From NCBI GenBank assembly GCA_910584095.1, contig CAJTYU010000014.1:1-64000 (forward strand): a DNA stretch of 64,000 nucleotides, given 5' to 3'. Made by a program: the position numbers and the translations under genes. Within the stretch, counting starts at the first letter, position 1, and the number at the start of each line of letters is the position of its first letter. This stretch comes from an uncultured Dorea sp. Its GTDB lineage: Bacteria; Bacillota; Clostridia; Lachnospirales; Lachnospiraceae. Below the pieces are notes generated by a model. That model searched no databases. It had not been told where the DNA came from and worked only from the letters and a program-made list of their open reading frames with translations. This document shows, in pieces, positions 53,615 through 62,629 of this stretch.

Positions 53615-55780
53615 TTAATCTATTTCATACCAGCGGATCTCATTGGCTTCCATAAACACAGAAAAGCTTTCGCCATTTCCCTTATATACAACTGTCTCCT
53701 GCGGTTCGTATGTATTGTTTACGACGCAGTACTTCTTATTCTCTACATAGGCGTGGACTTCCACATTATAATTTGTACTAAACCATTGACGAAGTTCTTC
53801 TTCCGCCCCTGCCGACCAGAGAATCGCCCGGTACAATAGCCTGCTATTCTCAAAACTATACGGCAGGCCGCTGATGTAGACGCACCTTCCCTCTCCAAAA
53901 GAATTAACGGCAAGCTGTACGCCCCCATCTACTGCGCGGATTACACAGGCGCCTTCCAAGGCATAGATATTCTTCTTGCCTTCCCCAAAATCAATGGTTC
54001 CTTTGCAGTCTTCTATAATAAAATGCTCCTGCTCATTCCAGTTATATTTGTCCACATTCAAAGTGTATCCCGTCTCTTCTTCCACTCCTAAGGCTCCCGC
54101 CAGCTGGAAATATCTTCCCTGCCACTGGTATGCGGCAGGCTCGCCTACTCCGATAAAACCGCCGCCCTGGCTGATAAACCGCCGGATGGCCGTTATAATC
54201 CTTTCGTCCTTCCATTCCGCCCCGCCGGTATACGCCGTATAAGCGTCGCCTACATTCAAGATCACATCGATATCAGACAAAATTCCCGGATTCTCCCGGA
54301 TATCATCAAAACTAATGAAACTTACGTCAAAAGGAGCGCCGCTTAATGCTTCGATAATGCCTGCGTAGGAATAATTCTGCTTATGATAGATTGCATGGTG
54401 TACCATGTGGTTTCCCCATGCCCGCATTTTTCCCCAGCAGTTCAGGACGGCGACCTTCTTAATACAATAAGGCGTAGTTCCCTTAATATTCTCATACAAC
54501 GTACGAAATTCTTCGCAGACGCTCTCCACATAACTGATAAACTCCGGAAACTGCATGGCCAGCTTCAAATATCCGCCGTAGCCGATCCGGTCGATGGGCT
54601 TCCTAAGGATCGCCCGTCTGGCTGTCACCCAGTTTACCTTGGCCTCCTTCACCGGATCGCCGCCTTCGTGGAAGGTGTCCGGGAAGAAATAGGGAAGAAA
54701 ACGCCCCTCGGTATACTTTACGCCCTCAATGTCGCTGATCAGCCTTAAGGTAGCGCCGTTTCCCACGCTTCCCACCACTGCATCCAGACCAATCCCCTTA
54801 AATTCCTCCATAAACGGCTCCATGCCGATCCAGTGGTCTCCCAGAAACATCATGGCCTCTTTGCCGCCTTCATGGGTAATCTCTACCATCTGTCTGGCAA
54901 GACCGGCAACCTCGCGCCTCTGAAATGCCATAAAATCCTGATATTCCTTAGAAGGAATACGGTATCCGTTGTTCATATAGCCCTGATCAATGATGTATTC
55001 CGGCCGGAACGGATATCCGGCCTCCTTTTCGAACCGCTCCAGAATATAAGGACTCACCGACGCGGAATATCCGTACCAGTCCACATATTTTTCTCTGGCA
55101 AGCTCGTCGAAGATCAGCGTAAACTGATGAAAAAATGTCGTAAAACGGATCACGTCCACATGCGGATTCTCCTGAATATATTTCCTGAGTCTCTGCATAG
55201 AATATGCTCTGGTCTTGGGCTGGCGCACGTCAAAGGTGATCTGCTTTTCTACGTCCTTCCAGTCGTTCGTCACAGCGTTGTACATATGAACCGGATCCCA
55301 CATAATATAGGCCAGAAAGCTGACCGTATATTCGTGGAACTCTTCCGCCTCATGAATCACCACATCGCCGGCTGCCCTGTCGTAATCCCACGCTGCCGCC
55401 GGAACTGCTTCCCCAGCCGTCCGGTCCATGACCTCCCACCAGCGCGTAATATCGCAGTCTGCGTTTACCGCCAGCATATCCGGGTACAGATGGTCCATCA
55501 GATGAATCCGCAGTTCCTTGGCCTCCGCCGTATGAAAGGACGTCATAATATACATCTGCTGTATCTCGTCCGGATTCGCCTTTGCCCATGCGTTGTCTTT
55601 CCTTGTTGTATAATAGGTAGCATATACCTTCGCCCCCACATCGCGAAGCTCCTCCGGGTAATCGGTCCCGTCGCAGTCCCTGATCGCATCCGCTCCCCAG
55701 AGTTTTAAAAGTTCCAGAGTCTCCGGTATTACGTCCATATCTGTCGGGATTGTCACCCTTCCTGTTTTCTGTTCTTCCAT
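53615..55780 (-). CDS. 1,3-beta-galactosyl-N-acetylhexosamine phosphorylase (GH112)
   Basis: 721 residues from the ATG at 55780, eight bases after AAGGAG; the frame opens at 55834. The sequence matches the lacto-N-biose/galacto-N-biose phosphorylases throughout: TIPTDMDVIPETLELLKLWG, ATYYTTRKDNAWA, IRFTTFFHQFTLIFDEL, FLGDHWIGMEPF and GFIGVGEPAAYQ. The enzyme splits Gal-beta-1,3-HexNAc with phosphate to galactose 1-phosphate and GlcNAc or GalNAc in the cytoplasm. This saves ATP when feeding on mucin cores or milk oligosaccharides. With the nearby ABC transporter and AraC regulator it forms one functional cluster, although the regulator and two other genes lie between. Confidence 0.93.
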   Translation of the reverse strand: MEEQKTGRVTIPTDMDVIPETLELLKLWGADAIRDCDGTDYPEELRDVGAKVYATYYTTRKDNAWAKANPDEIQQMYIMTSFHTAEAKELRIHLMDHLYPDMLAVNADCDITRWWEVMDRTAGEAVPAAAWDYDRAAGDVVIHEAEEFHEYTVSFLAYIMWDPVHMYNAVTNDWKDVEKQITFDVRQPKTRAYSMQRLRKYIQENPHVDVIRFTTFFHQFTLIFDELAREKYVDWYGYSASVSPYILERFEKEAGYPFRPEYIIDQGYMNNGYRIPSKEYQDFMAFQRREVAGLARQMVEITHEGGKEAMMFLGDHWIGMEPFMEEFKGIGLDAVVGSVGNGATLRLISDIEGVKYTEGRFLPYFFPDTFHEGGDPVKEAKVNWVTARRAILRKPIDRIGYGGYLKLAMQFPEFISYVESVCEEFRTLYENIKGTTPYCIKKVAVLNCWGKMRAWGNHMVHHAIYHKQNYSYAGIIEALSGAPFDVSFISFDDIRENPGILSDIDVILNVGDAYTAYTGGAEWKDERIITAIRRFISQGGGFIGVGEPAAYQWQGRYFQLAGALGVEEETGYTLNVDKYNWNEQEHFIIEDCKGTIDFGEGKKNIYALEGACVIRAVDGGVQLAVNSFGEGRCVYISGLPYSFENSRLLYRAILWSAGAEEELRQWFSTNYNVEVHAYVENKKYCVVNNTYEPQETVVYKGNGESFSVFMEANEIRWYEID

Positions 55781-55948
55781 ACCATCTGCTCCTTTTCCTT
55801 TTATCGTATATCCTCTGCGGAAGAATACTTCCATGATCCTATTCTCAGCATACGGTTTTTCTTCTGCAGCGTCTACCGGTTTCTTGCTGATATTTTTATA
55901 TATTTTGCTGTCCCGCAGATTCCTTTACACAAAGCAGGACGTCCCCAT

Positions 55949-57121
55949 TTAATAATACTTTACCGTCACATGCTTTCCCAGATGCTCCGCGCATTCCTTC
56001 ATTTGGTCTACCAGATTCATCCTAATGCTCAAATCAAAGGGCAGGTTGGAATTTTGGTGGGCCACATTCATAGCTTTGCCTACAAACAAATTCAGATCCG
56101 TGCACTCTTCTATGATGACCTTCGCCAGTCTGGCCGCCCCGTTATCTGCATCCAGCTCGTCAAAAAATACCTCGTCAAAATCATCATTCTCATAGCGCCT
56201 CAGAAGATCCAGCGCCTTTCCGATGGTCAGTACGCCCTCTGTCACCAGATCCAGTCCCTCGATCATCGCCATCGGCGGAACCCTCGGATCTGCATGCTCC
56301 ACCAGCGTAACGATTTCCCTTTTCAAAACCCGGGCCGCTATATTGGCGCTGGTGCCGCCGCAGACGATCTTCTTACCCTCCTGCTTCATGAAATCATGCA
56401 TCAGCCGTTCGTCGTCTTCCTTCCTTGACGGAGGCCCCGTAAATATATTAATCGTGCGCCTCTTGATAATCCGAGTGACCGCCACCGTTGTATCATCCCC
56501 TGGCTTCTGTCCGTAAAGGTCGAAGCATACCTGGCTTAACATAGCCGCAAGCCTTGCCGCCGAAAGGGTCTCTTTGGTACACTTGAGAGCATACTGGGAC
56601 ATATCCTCCCACTCCCAATTATAATTCATAGTCTCTTCGGTTCCGGCCCAAATCGCGCCGTCGCTCATCAGCACAAAACAGTCGTTTAACTCTACCTGAA
56701 ACCGGTATTCACGAATGCTCTTCCCCTCGATCACGCGCTCCACATAGGGATAATCGACAATTTCCTTATTACGGATAAAAATACATTTAGGATTGTCATA
56801 TTCCACCAGATACGCCTCTCCGTTTCGGAAGACCTGAAGGATACTGAAAGTCGCGTAGGCGACTTCCCTCTCCTTACAAATCGGAAGCGTCTTAGCGATA
56901 GTCTCCACACAGGAATCGATTCCCGCTCCCTCCCTAAACATAGTTCCCAGAATCCTAGAGGTCAGCGTCGCTAAAATGTTGGCCTTTACGCCGCTCCCCA
57001 TTCCGTCTGCCAGAATCACAATATCAGAGTTTGCCGTCTTTAATATCTCTACCTTATCGCCGCACAGCTCCTCATGGTTCTTGTTGAAGCTTTTCCAACA
57101 GATATCTACACTTACACTCAT
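55949..57121 (-). CDS. SpoIIE-family PP2C protein phosphatase
   Basis: 390 residues. The PP2C/SpoIIE core is seen as VILADGMGSGVKANILATLTSRIL, YATFSILQVF, CFVLMSDGAIWAG and GDDTTVAVTRI, with the metal-binding Asp residues. A C-terminal segment (from about residue 230) begins with NIFTGPPSRKEDDERL and is shared with such phosphatases in hydrogenase-sensor loci. It starts 2 bases after the hydrogenase-like gene ends, so the two form one unit. It probably dephosphorylates a regulator in response to the redox sensor. Confidence 0.85.
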   Translation of the reverse strand: MSVSVDICWKSFNKNHEELCGDKVEILKTANSDIVILADGMGSGVKANILATLTSRILGTMFREGAGIDSCVETIAKTLPICKEREVAYATFSILQVFRNGEAYLVEYDNPKCIFIRNKEIVDYPYVERVIEGKSIREYRFQVELNDCFVLMSDGAIWAGTEETMNYNWEWEDMSQYALKCTKETLSAARLAAMLSQVCFDLYGQKPGDDTTVAVTRIIKRRTINIFTGPPSRKEDDERLMHDFMKQEGKKIVCGGTSANIAARVLKREIVTLVEHADPRVPPMAMIEGLDLVTEGVLTIGKALDLLRRYENDDFDEVFFDELDADNGAARLAKVIIEECTDLNLFVGKAMNVAHQNSNLPFDLSIRMNLVDQMKECAEHLGKHVTVKYY

Positions 57122-57123
57122 TT

Positions 57124-58836
57124 TTACTCTTCTCCATCATCCAGAATTGAATCCCGAAGCTTGCTGAGCGTCACCTTGGTCTCCGCCGTAGTCTCTCCCA
57201 GCAGCCCCGCTATTTCCTGAGCTACCATCATCTGCTTATCAATAACCCTCTGCGCAATCTCAACCGTCTCCATCTTCAGATTCATATGCTGCTCCTTCGC
57301 CTTCTCTTCTTTACTGATGTCCCAGTAAAGCACCAGCACAGATTCCTTTGAATCAATATAAATAATCGTTTCCTTCGCCACCATATCCAGCGTCTCCAGA
57401 TTAATCTTCTTCCGCATAATGGACTCTTTCGTGGCAAGCACCTCCTCGATATCCTCCACCTCAATAAATTCAAATATGTACCGCTCCAGCGCCTCTTCCC
57501 TCGATACGCCCAGCTTATCCAGCGCCCGCTTATTGCACTCTCTGATGCGCAGTTCCTTATCGACCACTAGAATCATATTCGGCGTCACATCCATGACCAC
57601 GTTGGACATCGATTCCGCCTGAGCCACTGCGTGAGGCAGGCACATGCTCACCTCCGCCTTGCCTTGGAATACCGCGACGGCCTTATTCCTACAAGTCGAA
57701 TAGCCGCAGGCTCCGCAGTTTAACTCGTCCGCCCTTGTATATTTTCCCATAGCGTGAAGGATCTCCGTAAGCTGCTCATCCGTCGGCGCCTGATCGTGAA
57801 CGCTCCGATCCTTAAATACCTTTTTCATGGAAACAGCGCTGCCGTCAATTCCATTCGCATCCTCTCTGTGCCGGATCCTTCCCTCCAGATCCATCTTCGC
57901 TTTCAGCATGGAACGCTGCCACCGGTTAGAGGCCGGTCCCTTGATACATCCGCTCTCGCAGATATTCAGCTCAAAAAAACACCCCTCGATCTCGCCTCTG
58001 GTCAATTCCTCTAACAGCTCCATACAATTCTTGATTCCGTCCGCATGGATCTTATGATACTGATCCTTCCCCGCATCTGCCAGCACAGAAGTAATGACGC
58101 CGCCGCTGGATGGATAGAGCTGATTTACTCCCGGATCCGGATTGCCCATGGGCTTTTCCTCGCATTTGCGGACGTCGATCCCAGCGGACTTCCACCATTT
58201 AATGATCTCCTCAAAGGTCAGAATTGCATTGATGGCTCCCGCCACCCGCTCATCACCTACGGCTTCTTCCTTCTTGGCAATGCAGGGACCCAAGAACACC
58301 ACCTTCACATCCGGCCCATAAATGCTCTTGATCAGCCTTCCGTGGGCGATCATTGGAGAAACCACAGGAGCCATCTGGGACGTCAGGGAGGGGTAGTATT
58401 TCTCAATCAAGTCATTGATACTGGGACAGCATGTGGAAATGATATTCTTCATCGTCCCCTCTCTCAGGAGCCTGCGGTATTCGCTTGTCACCAGAGCCGC
58501 TCCCTCCGCCGTCTCCCGAACCTCCGAAAATCCCAGCTTCATAAGCGCGTCCACCACCTGCCCCGGCTGCTCAAACTCCAGCACGCTTAAGTAGGAAGGC
58601 GCAATAGAAACAATCGTCTTAATCCCCTGTTTCAGATATCCTTTTACCCGCTCCATATCACTGGCGAAGGTCTTGGCATTCTGAGGACAGATCTCCAGAC
58701 ACTGCCCGCAGTGGATACAGTGATCCTCCATAATATGCGCCTGTTCATTCTGAACCGAAATCGCTTTCACCTCACAATACCTCACGCACTTATAACAGTG
58801 CCTGCAGCTTGCATCCTTAAAATCAATTACCTTCAC
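57124..58836 (-). CDS. sensory FeFe-hydrogenase-like protein with ferredoxin and PAS domains
   Basis: 570 residues. Order: a two-cluster ferredoxin (CRHCYKCVRYCEVKAI, CIHCGQCLEICPQNAK); a hydrogenase large-subunit core with H-cluster-type cysteines in STCCPSIND, FLGPCIAKKEE and NICESGCIKGP; a further Fe-S motif (CGACGYSTCRNKA); and a PAS domain (MILVVDKELRIRECNKRALD) with a helical tail. The third H-cluster motif lacks the usual glycine-rich stretch, so it is unlikely to be a metabolic hydrogenase. It fits the sensory group C enzymes thought to monitor H2 or redox state. Coupled to the SpoIIE phosphatase. Confidence 0.88.
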   Translation of the reverse strand: MKVIDFKDASCRHCYKCVRYCEVKAISVQNEQAHIMEDHCIHCGQCLEICPQNAKTFASDMERVKGYLKQGIKTIVSIAPSYLSVLEFEQPGQVVDALMKLGFSEVRETAEGAALVTSEYRRLLREGTMKNIISTCCPSINDLIEKYYPSLTSQMAPVVSPMIAHGRLIKSIYGPDVKVVFLGPCIAKKEEAVGDERVAGAINAILTFEEIIKWWKSAGIDVRKCEEKPMGNPDPGVNQLYPSSGGVITSVLADAGKDQYHKIHADGIKNCMELLEELTRGEIEGCFFELNICESGCIKGPASNRWQRSMLKAKMDLEGRIRHREDANGIDGSAVSMKKVFKDRSVHDQAPTDEQLTEILHAMGKYTRADELNCGACGYSTCRNKAVAVFQGKAEVSMCLPHAVAQAESMSNVVMDVTPNMILVVDKELRIRECNKRALDKLGVSREEALERYIFEFIEVEDIEEVLATKESIMRKKINLETLDMVAKETIIYIDSKESVLVLYWDISKEEKAKEQHMNLKMETVEIAQRVIDKQMMVAQEIAGLLGETTAETKVTLSKLRDSILDDGEE

Positions 58837-58850
58837 TTGCCGTCTCCTCC

Positions 58851-59495
58851 TTATATATTCATAATTTCTTCCGGTGTATTTACGATATAATCCGCGCCGG
58901 CCGCCTCAAGTTCCGCCCGGCTTCCGAAGCCAAACAAAACGCCGACGCTGTCCAGCCCCTGTTTCCCGGCCCCGTAAATATCATGTTCTCTGTCTCCAAT
59001 CATTACAGCCTGCGCTCTTTCTGTCACTTCGCACTGAGCCAATGCATACGCGATCACATCTTCCTTACTGCTTCTGGAACCGTCCATAGACGCCCCCGCG
59101 ATGCAGGTAAAATAATCTGCCAGTCCAAAACGCTCCAGAATTTTTCTGGCAAAATGCTCCGGCTTAGAAGTCGCCACAACCAATACTTTTCCGTCTTCTT
59201 TCAGCCTTTCCAGCAAACGCTCTATGCCTCCGTATACTTTTGCCTCATACATCCCGCCCGCCGAATAATATTCTCTGTAACATCTGATCAGTTCCCCCGT
59301 CTCTTCTGCGGAAAATCCGAAATATTTCTGAAAGGATTCCCCCAGCGGCGGCCCGATAAATTTGCGCAAAGTCTCCATATCATACTCTTTGATATGGTAT
59401 TTTTCCAGTACGTACTTGACCGAGTTCGTAATTCCTTCCTCGGTATTTACAAGCGTCCCATCCAGGTCAAAAAAATAATATTGATATTTCGCCAT
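58851..59495 (-). CDS. HAD-superfamily phosphatase (phosphoglycolate phosphatase-like)
   Basis: 214 residues from the ATG at 59495, five bases after GGAGG; the frame opens at 59522. HAD motifs: FFDLDGTLVNTEEG (nucleophile Asp), VVATSKPE (motif II), Lys in SSKEDVIAY and AVMIGDREHDIYGA (motif IV). A helical cap lies between motifs I and II. It belongs to the PGP/beta-phosphoglucomutase branch; the substrate is not fixed by sequence. It ends 15 bases before the hydrogenase-sensor gene and may be read with it. Confidence 0.88.
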   Translation of the reverse strand: MAKYQYYFFDLDGTLVNTEEGITNSVKYVLEKYHIKEYDMETLRKFIGPPLGESFQKYFGFSAEETGELIRCYREYYSAGGMYEAKVYGGIERLLERLKEDGKVLVVATSKPEHFARKILERFGLADYFTCIAGASMDGSRSSKEDVIAYALAQCEVTERAQAVMIGDREHDIYGAGKQGLDSVGVLFGFGSRAELEAAGADYIVNTPEEIMNI

Positions 59496-59583
59496 CTCTT
59501 CCTCCGTACATTCACTTTTCATTTCCGGTATATGTTTTTAATTGTATCATACCCTCTTATTTTTGCTAAATTCCATTGTTTTC

Positions 59584-59709
59584 TTATTGAACCAGCACTG
59601 GTAAATTCTCCGGCGTATTATTGACAACTTTATCCTTATCCTTGTTCCTTGAGTATATTGAATGAATATGCAAATCTATTTTTACACCCTTCCTCACTAC
59701 TTTATCCAT
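59584..59709 (-). pseudogene. N-terminal remnant of a PHP-domain protein
   Basis: A 41-residue frame starts at ATG 59709 with AGGAG eight bases upstream. It reads VKIDLHIHSIYSRNKDKDKV and stops at a TAA after NLPVLVQ. D-L-H-I-H-S is the first metal-binding motif of PHP phosphoesterase domains, which open several large defence-linked ATPases. The rest of the gene is missing, because the HAD gene follows directly. It therefore marks a deletion junction at the edge of the restriction-modification island. Confidence 0.65.
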
Positions 59710-59756
59710 ATTTAATTTCTCCTAATGCAGAATTTTAATACTATCAGCTGTTTTGG

Positions 59757-60209
59757 CTACTCTATGTCTTCGTTTATGTCTTCTCCAATAATGGTATCAA
59801 AAATAGCTTCCTCAACAACTTTTATACATTCATCAAGATTTTTCTGGATCTCTTTTCCCCAAAATCTAATTACAGTCCATCCTCGAAATAAAAGCTGTTT
59901 ATTAACTTCATCATCTCGTTTTCTATTATTGGAAATTTTCTTAAGCCAATAACCACTATTTGTTCCTTTCTCAATTCTAGGCTTCAAAATTTCCCAGTCT
60001 TTACCATGAAAAAATTCACTATCGCAAAAGATAACTATTTTATATTTAGTCAAAACAATATCCGGCTTTCCCGGCAGACTTTTATCGTTTTTCCGGTAAC
60101 GATATCCCTTATGCCATAATGCCTTCCTCAATTTCAACTCTATACCAGTATCTTTTGCCCGGATATTCTGCATATTTTTTCTACGCTGCTCTTTAGTCAA
60201 GTTATCCAT
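59757..60209 (-). CDS. vsr: Vsr very-short-patch repair endonuclease
   Basis: 150 residues. Vsr signatures: RRKNMQNIRAKDTGIELKLRKALW, YRKNDKSLPGKPDIVLTKYKIVIFCDSEFFHG (catalytic Asp and metal site) and WTVIRFWGKEI. It nicks at T:G mismatches produced by deamination of 5-methylcytosine. It starts one base after the cytosine methyltransferase gene ends, the usual partnership. It looks complete. Confidence 0.93.
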   Translation of the reverse strand: MDNLTKEQRRKNMQNIRAKDTGIELKLRKALWHKGYRYRKNDKSLPGKPDIVLTKYKIVIFCDSEFFHGKDWEILKPRIEKGTNSGYWLKKISNNRKRDDEVNKQLLFRGWTVIRFWGKEIQKNLDECIKVVEEAIFDTIIGEDINEDIE

Positions 60210-60210
60210 T

Positions 60211-61179
60211 TTAACCCTTTTTCAACTCTTTGCTTACTGCTTTTGCAACATGCCAAAACATCACTGGCAGAATTGCATTCCCCAATGCTTTGTACTGCGC
60301 AGACTCGCTTCCAACTAATTTAAAATCGTCTGGGAAAGATTGAATTCTTGCAACTTCTCTTGGTGTAAAACGTCTATATCTTTCACCTTCCATAAGTACC
60401 GGATCAGTACTATTTAAAGACACTTTTGCCAGATGCGCTCCTACTGTATTACAAGGTTTATTGATATCCTGCGCCCTTCCTTTATTCATACTTTCGCGCT
60501 TTTTCATCATTCCCGCGACAGCTTTTTCACTAAAAAAATACTTTTCATCCACATGCTTTTCAATAACAGTTTTTAATGGTATATGTCTCGTTCCATCTTC
60601 AATTTCTGCTTTAGGAAATGAAAACACTACATTTAAGTCTTTTCTGAATCCCACAATAATAACACGTTCTCTTTTCTGTGGAACTCCATAATCTGCTGAA
60701 TTCAAAATTTGATATTGTACATCATAACCGCTTTCTTCAAACTCTTTCAAGATTAGCGGAAATGCACTTCTTTTATTTGCTGTAAGTATTCCCTTTACAT
60801 TTTCCGCAACAAAACATTTAGGCTGTCGCTCTCTTAATATCCTACACATTTCAAAGAAAAGTTTTCCTCTTTCATCTTTTACACCCAAGCGTTTCGGATT
60901 TTGCGCCACAATGGAGAACGACTGACATGGAAATCCTCCAGTCAAAATATCAAATTCTGGCAGTTCTTCTGTCTTGACTTCTCTAATATCGCGATTATCT
61001 GGTGTAATTCCAAAATTCTCTTTAAAAATATTGCATGCATTATCATCTATATCATTCGCATACACTATCTGCATATTATTAGAATTATAACGCTTTCCTA
61101 GGAAATCAAAACCTCCGATTAAACCAACATCAGTTCCTCCGCACCCACAAAATAGAGACGCAGCTTTTAATTTTTCCAT
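60211..61179 (-). CDS. DNA (cytosine-5) methyltransferase, intact
   Basis: 322 residues. Motif I ASLFCGCGGTDVGL, motif IV with the catalytic Cys in LTGGFPCQSFSI, motif VI VAENVKGI, motif VIII QKRERVIIVGF, and motifs IX-X (PREVARIQSFPDDF, YKALGNAILPVMFWHV). The variable target-recognition segment is short. All core motifs are present, so it should be active. Its first codons overlap the end of the broken restriction gene by 13 bases, and Vsr follows. The recognition sequence cannot be read off. Confidence 0.92.
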   Translation of the reverse strand: MEKLKAASLFCGCGGTDVGLIGGFDFLGKRYNSNNMQIVYANDIDDNACNIFKENFGITPDNRDIREVKTEELPEFDILTGGFPCQSFSIVAQNPKRLGVKDERGKLFFEMCRILRERQPKCFVAENVKGILTANKRSAFPLILKEFEESGYDVQYQILNSADYGVPQKRERVIIVGFRKDLNVVFSFPKAEIEDGTRHIPLKTVIEKHVDEKYFFSEKAVAGMMKKRESMNKGRAQDINKPCNTVGAHLAKVSLNSTDPVLMEGERYRRFTPREVARIQSFPDDFKLVGSESAQYKALGNAILPVMFWHVAKAVSKELKKG

Positions 61180-62629
61180 GTCAACAACTCCTCAAATCGT
61201 CCCACTTCTTTAGGATCAAATGTTATATCCGCACCATTAGAAGGTATCATATTTATCTTGTCCTTTTTGTAAAGTCCAACTGGATCTTGAAGTAAAAACA
61301 GTTTTCGCTCGTTCTTACTCAACATCAAATGATATACATAATATCTATCATGTGTACTGCTTGCCGTATTCCATTCATTCTTTGTAAGATGGATTCGATT
61401 GAAATGCAGCGGTTTTGAGCTAACGGTTGTTTTTACTTCTATATACCGCTTTCGTTCGTCCAATTCCACTGAACTAATGTCGTATCCAACTGCAAATTGT
61501 GTCGGTATTTGTTTAATTAAATGCAATAAGTCCTCACGTCCGCCCAGTTTAATCCGCATACACTCGTGTCCATGTACCAAATTTTCTCCAATATCCCCGA
61601 TATCCTTTGTTGTAAACTTATCAAAATATGTAAAAATACGTTTTTCTAATATATCATCTCTTTGAACAAGTTCAGCCAAACCGCTAGTTTCTACATTCGT
61701 TGTATTTTCCTTTAACTGTTTTAATTCTTCTTCATCACTTGCAATATATGCCAGAATATCAGTAGAAAATTCTGTATTTTGCATATCTCTATTTACATAA
61801 GAAAACCAACCGCTAACGCATGCTTTGATACCTTCCATACTTCCGCTTTTTTGGCTAATCATTGTATCATACTCACTGAACCATTCATTAGATTCGCAGA
61901 ATTTTACTATAGATTCCTCTTCCAATGTATTTAAATAATAAGTTTTACTATCATAAGTTTTTAAAAGATTTGCAATTTCCATATAGTCAACAATATCGCC
62001 AGCATATCTTATAACATCACCAGACTGATCATATGTTAATTCGTTTTTTCTATTCTGAGAAATCCGTTCCCAAGTTTTCTCTACGCTTTCACAATCTCTC
62101 GTAACTCGCAAATCATTGAACATGCAATGACATATTTCAAACTTCGTAATTCCAACAGAATTTCCACCATCACGATTGGCATATCTCAATAACTTTAAAA
62201 TATATTGTGCTGGCTTAAAATGAATTCCCTTTTCAATTTGTTCTAAAACTCTATTCGGTTTTATATGTGCCCCCGGGTATTAAAAATTATAAAGAAATAT
62301 TTTAAAACACTCCACTAAGTCTCCACTTTCAGCAAGCTCTATCGCACGTCTTCCCGGTTTATCTGTTGTCTCTGTATGTTCAATAAAACCAAACAATGCT
62401 GATATTTCTGTTCTCCAATTATTTATCGTTTTCAATTCTCTATGTGCATTTCCCGGATAGCGAAATAATGCGGCATTCACTTCCTCCACAAACTCATCTA
62501 TTTGTTTTTCCCCAACACGAGAAATTTCTTCAGCAACATAAATCAACACATTTTCTATGTCGCCTTTAAATCTGGGCCGGACATGATGTATTCTAAAAAA
62601 TATTCTTCTGGAACTTTATATTCTGCCAC
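61167..62629 (-). pseudogene. restriction endonuclease-like gene (DUF3883-type nuclease), broken by a frameshift and a stop codon
   Basis: The start is a GTG at 62629 overlapping the methyltransferase stop (TAGTG). It encodes AEYKVPEEYFLEYIMSG and then leaves frame near 62575; another frame resumes as RFKGDIENVLIYVAEEI. That frame runs to a TAA at 62280-62282 (KIFLYNF, stop, YPGAHIKPNRVLEQIEKG) and then continues in the same frame to the end. The C-terminal domain is DUF3883-like: DIGENLVHGHE, GYDISSVELDERKRYIEVKTT, an E...D...E-x-K nuclease core. CAA to TAA would explain the stop. Two independent lesions make activity unlikely. The position between two methyltransferases fits a restriction partner. 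Confidence 0.75.

Noticed and set aside
54833..55708. Open frame on the plus strand opposite the GH112 gene
   Set aside because: Antisense shadow; Cys/His/Arg-rich composition unlike a real protein.
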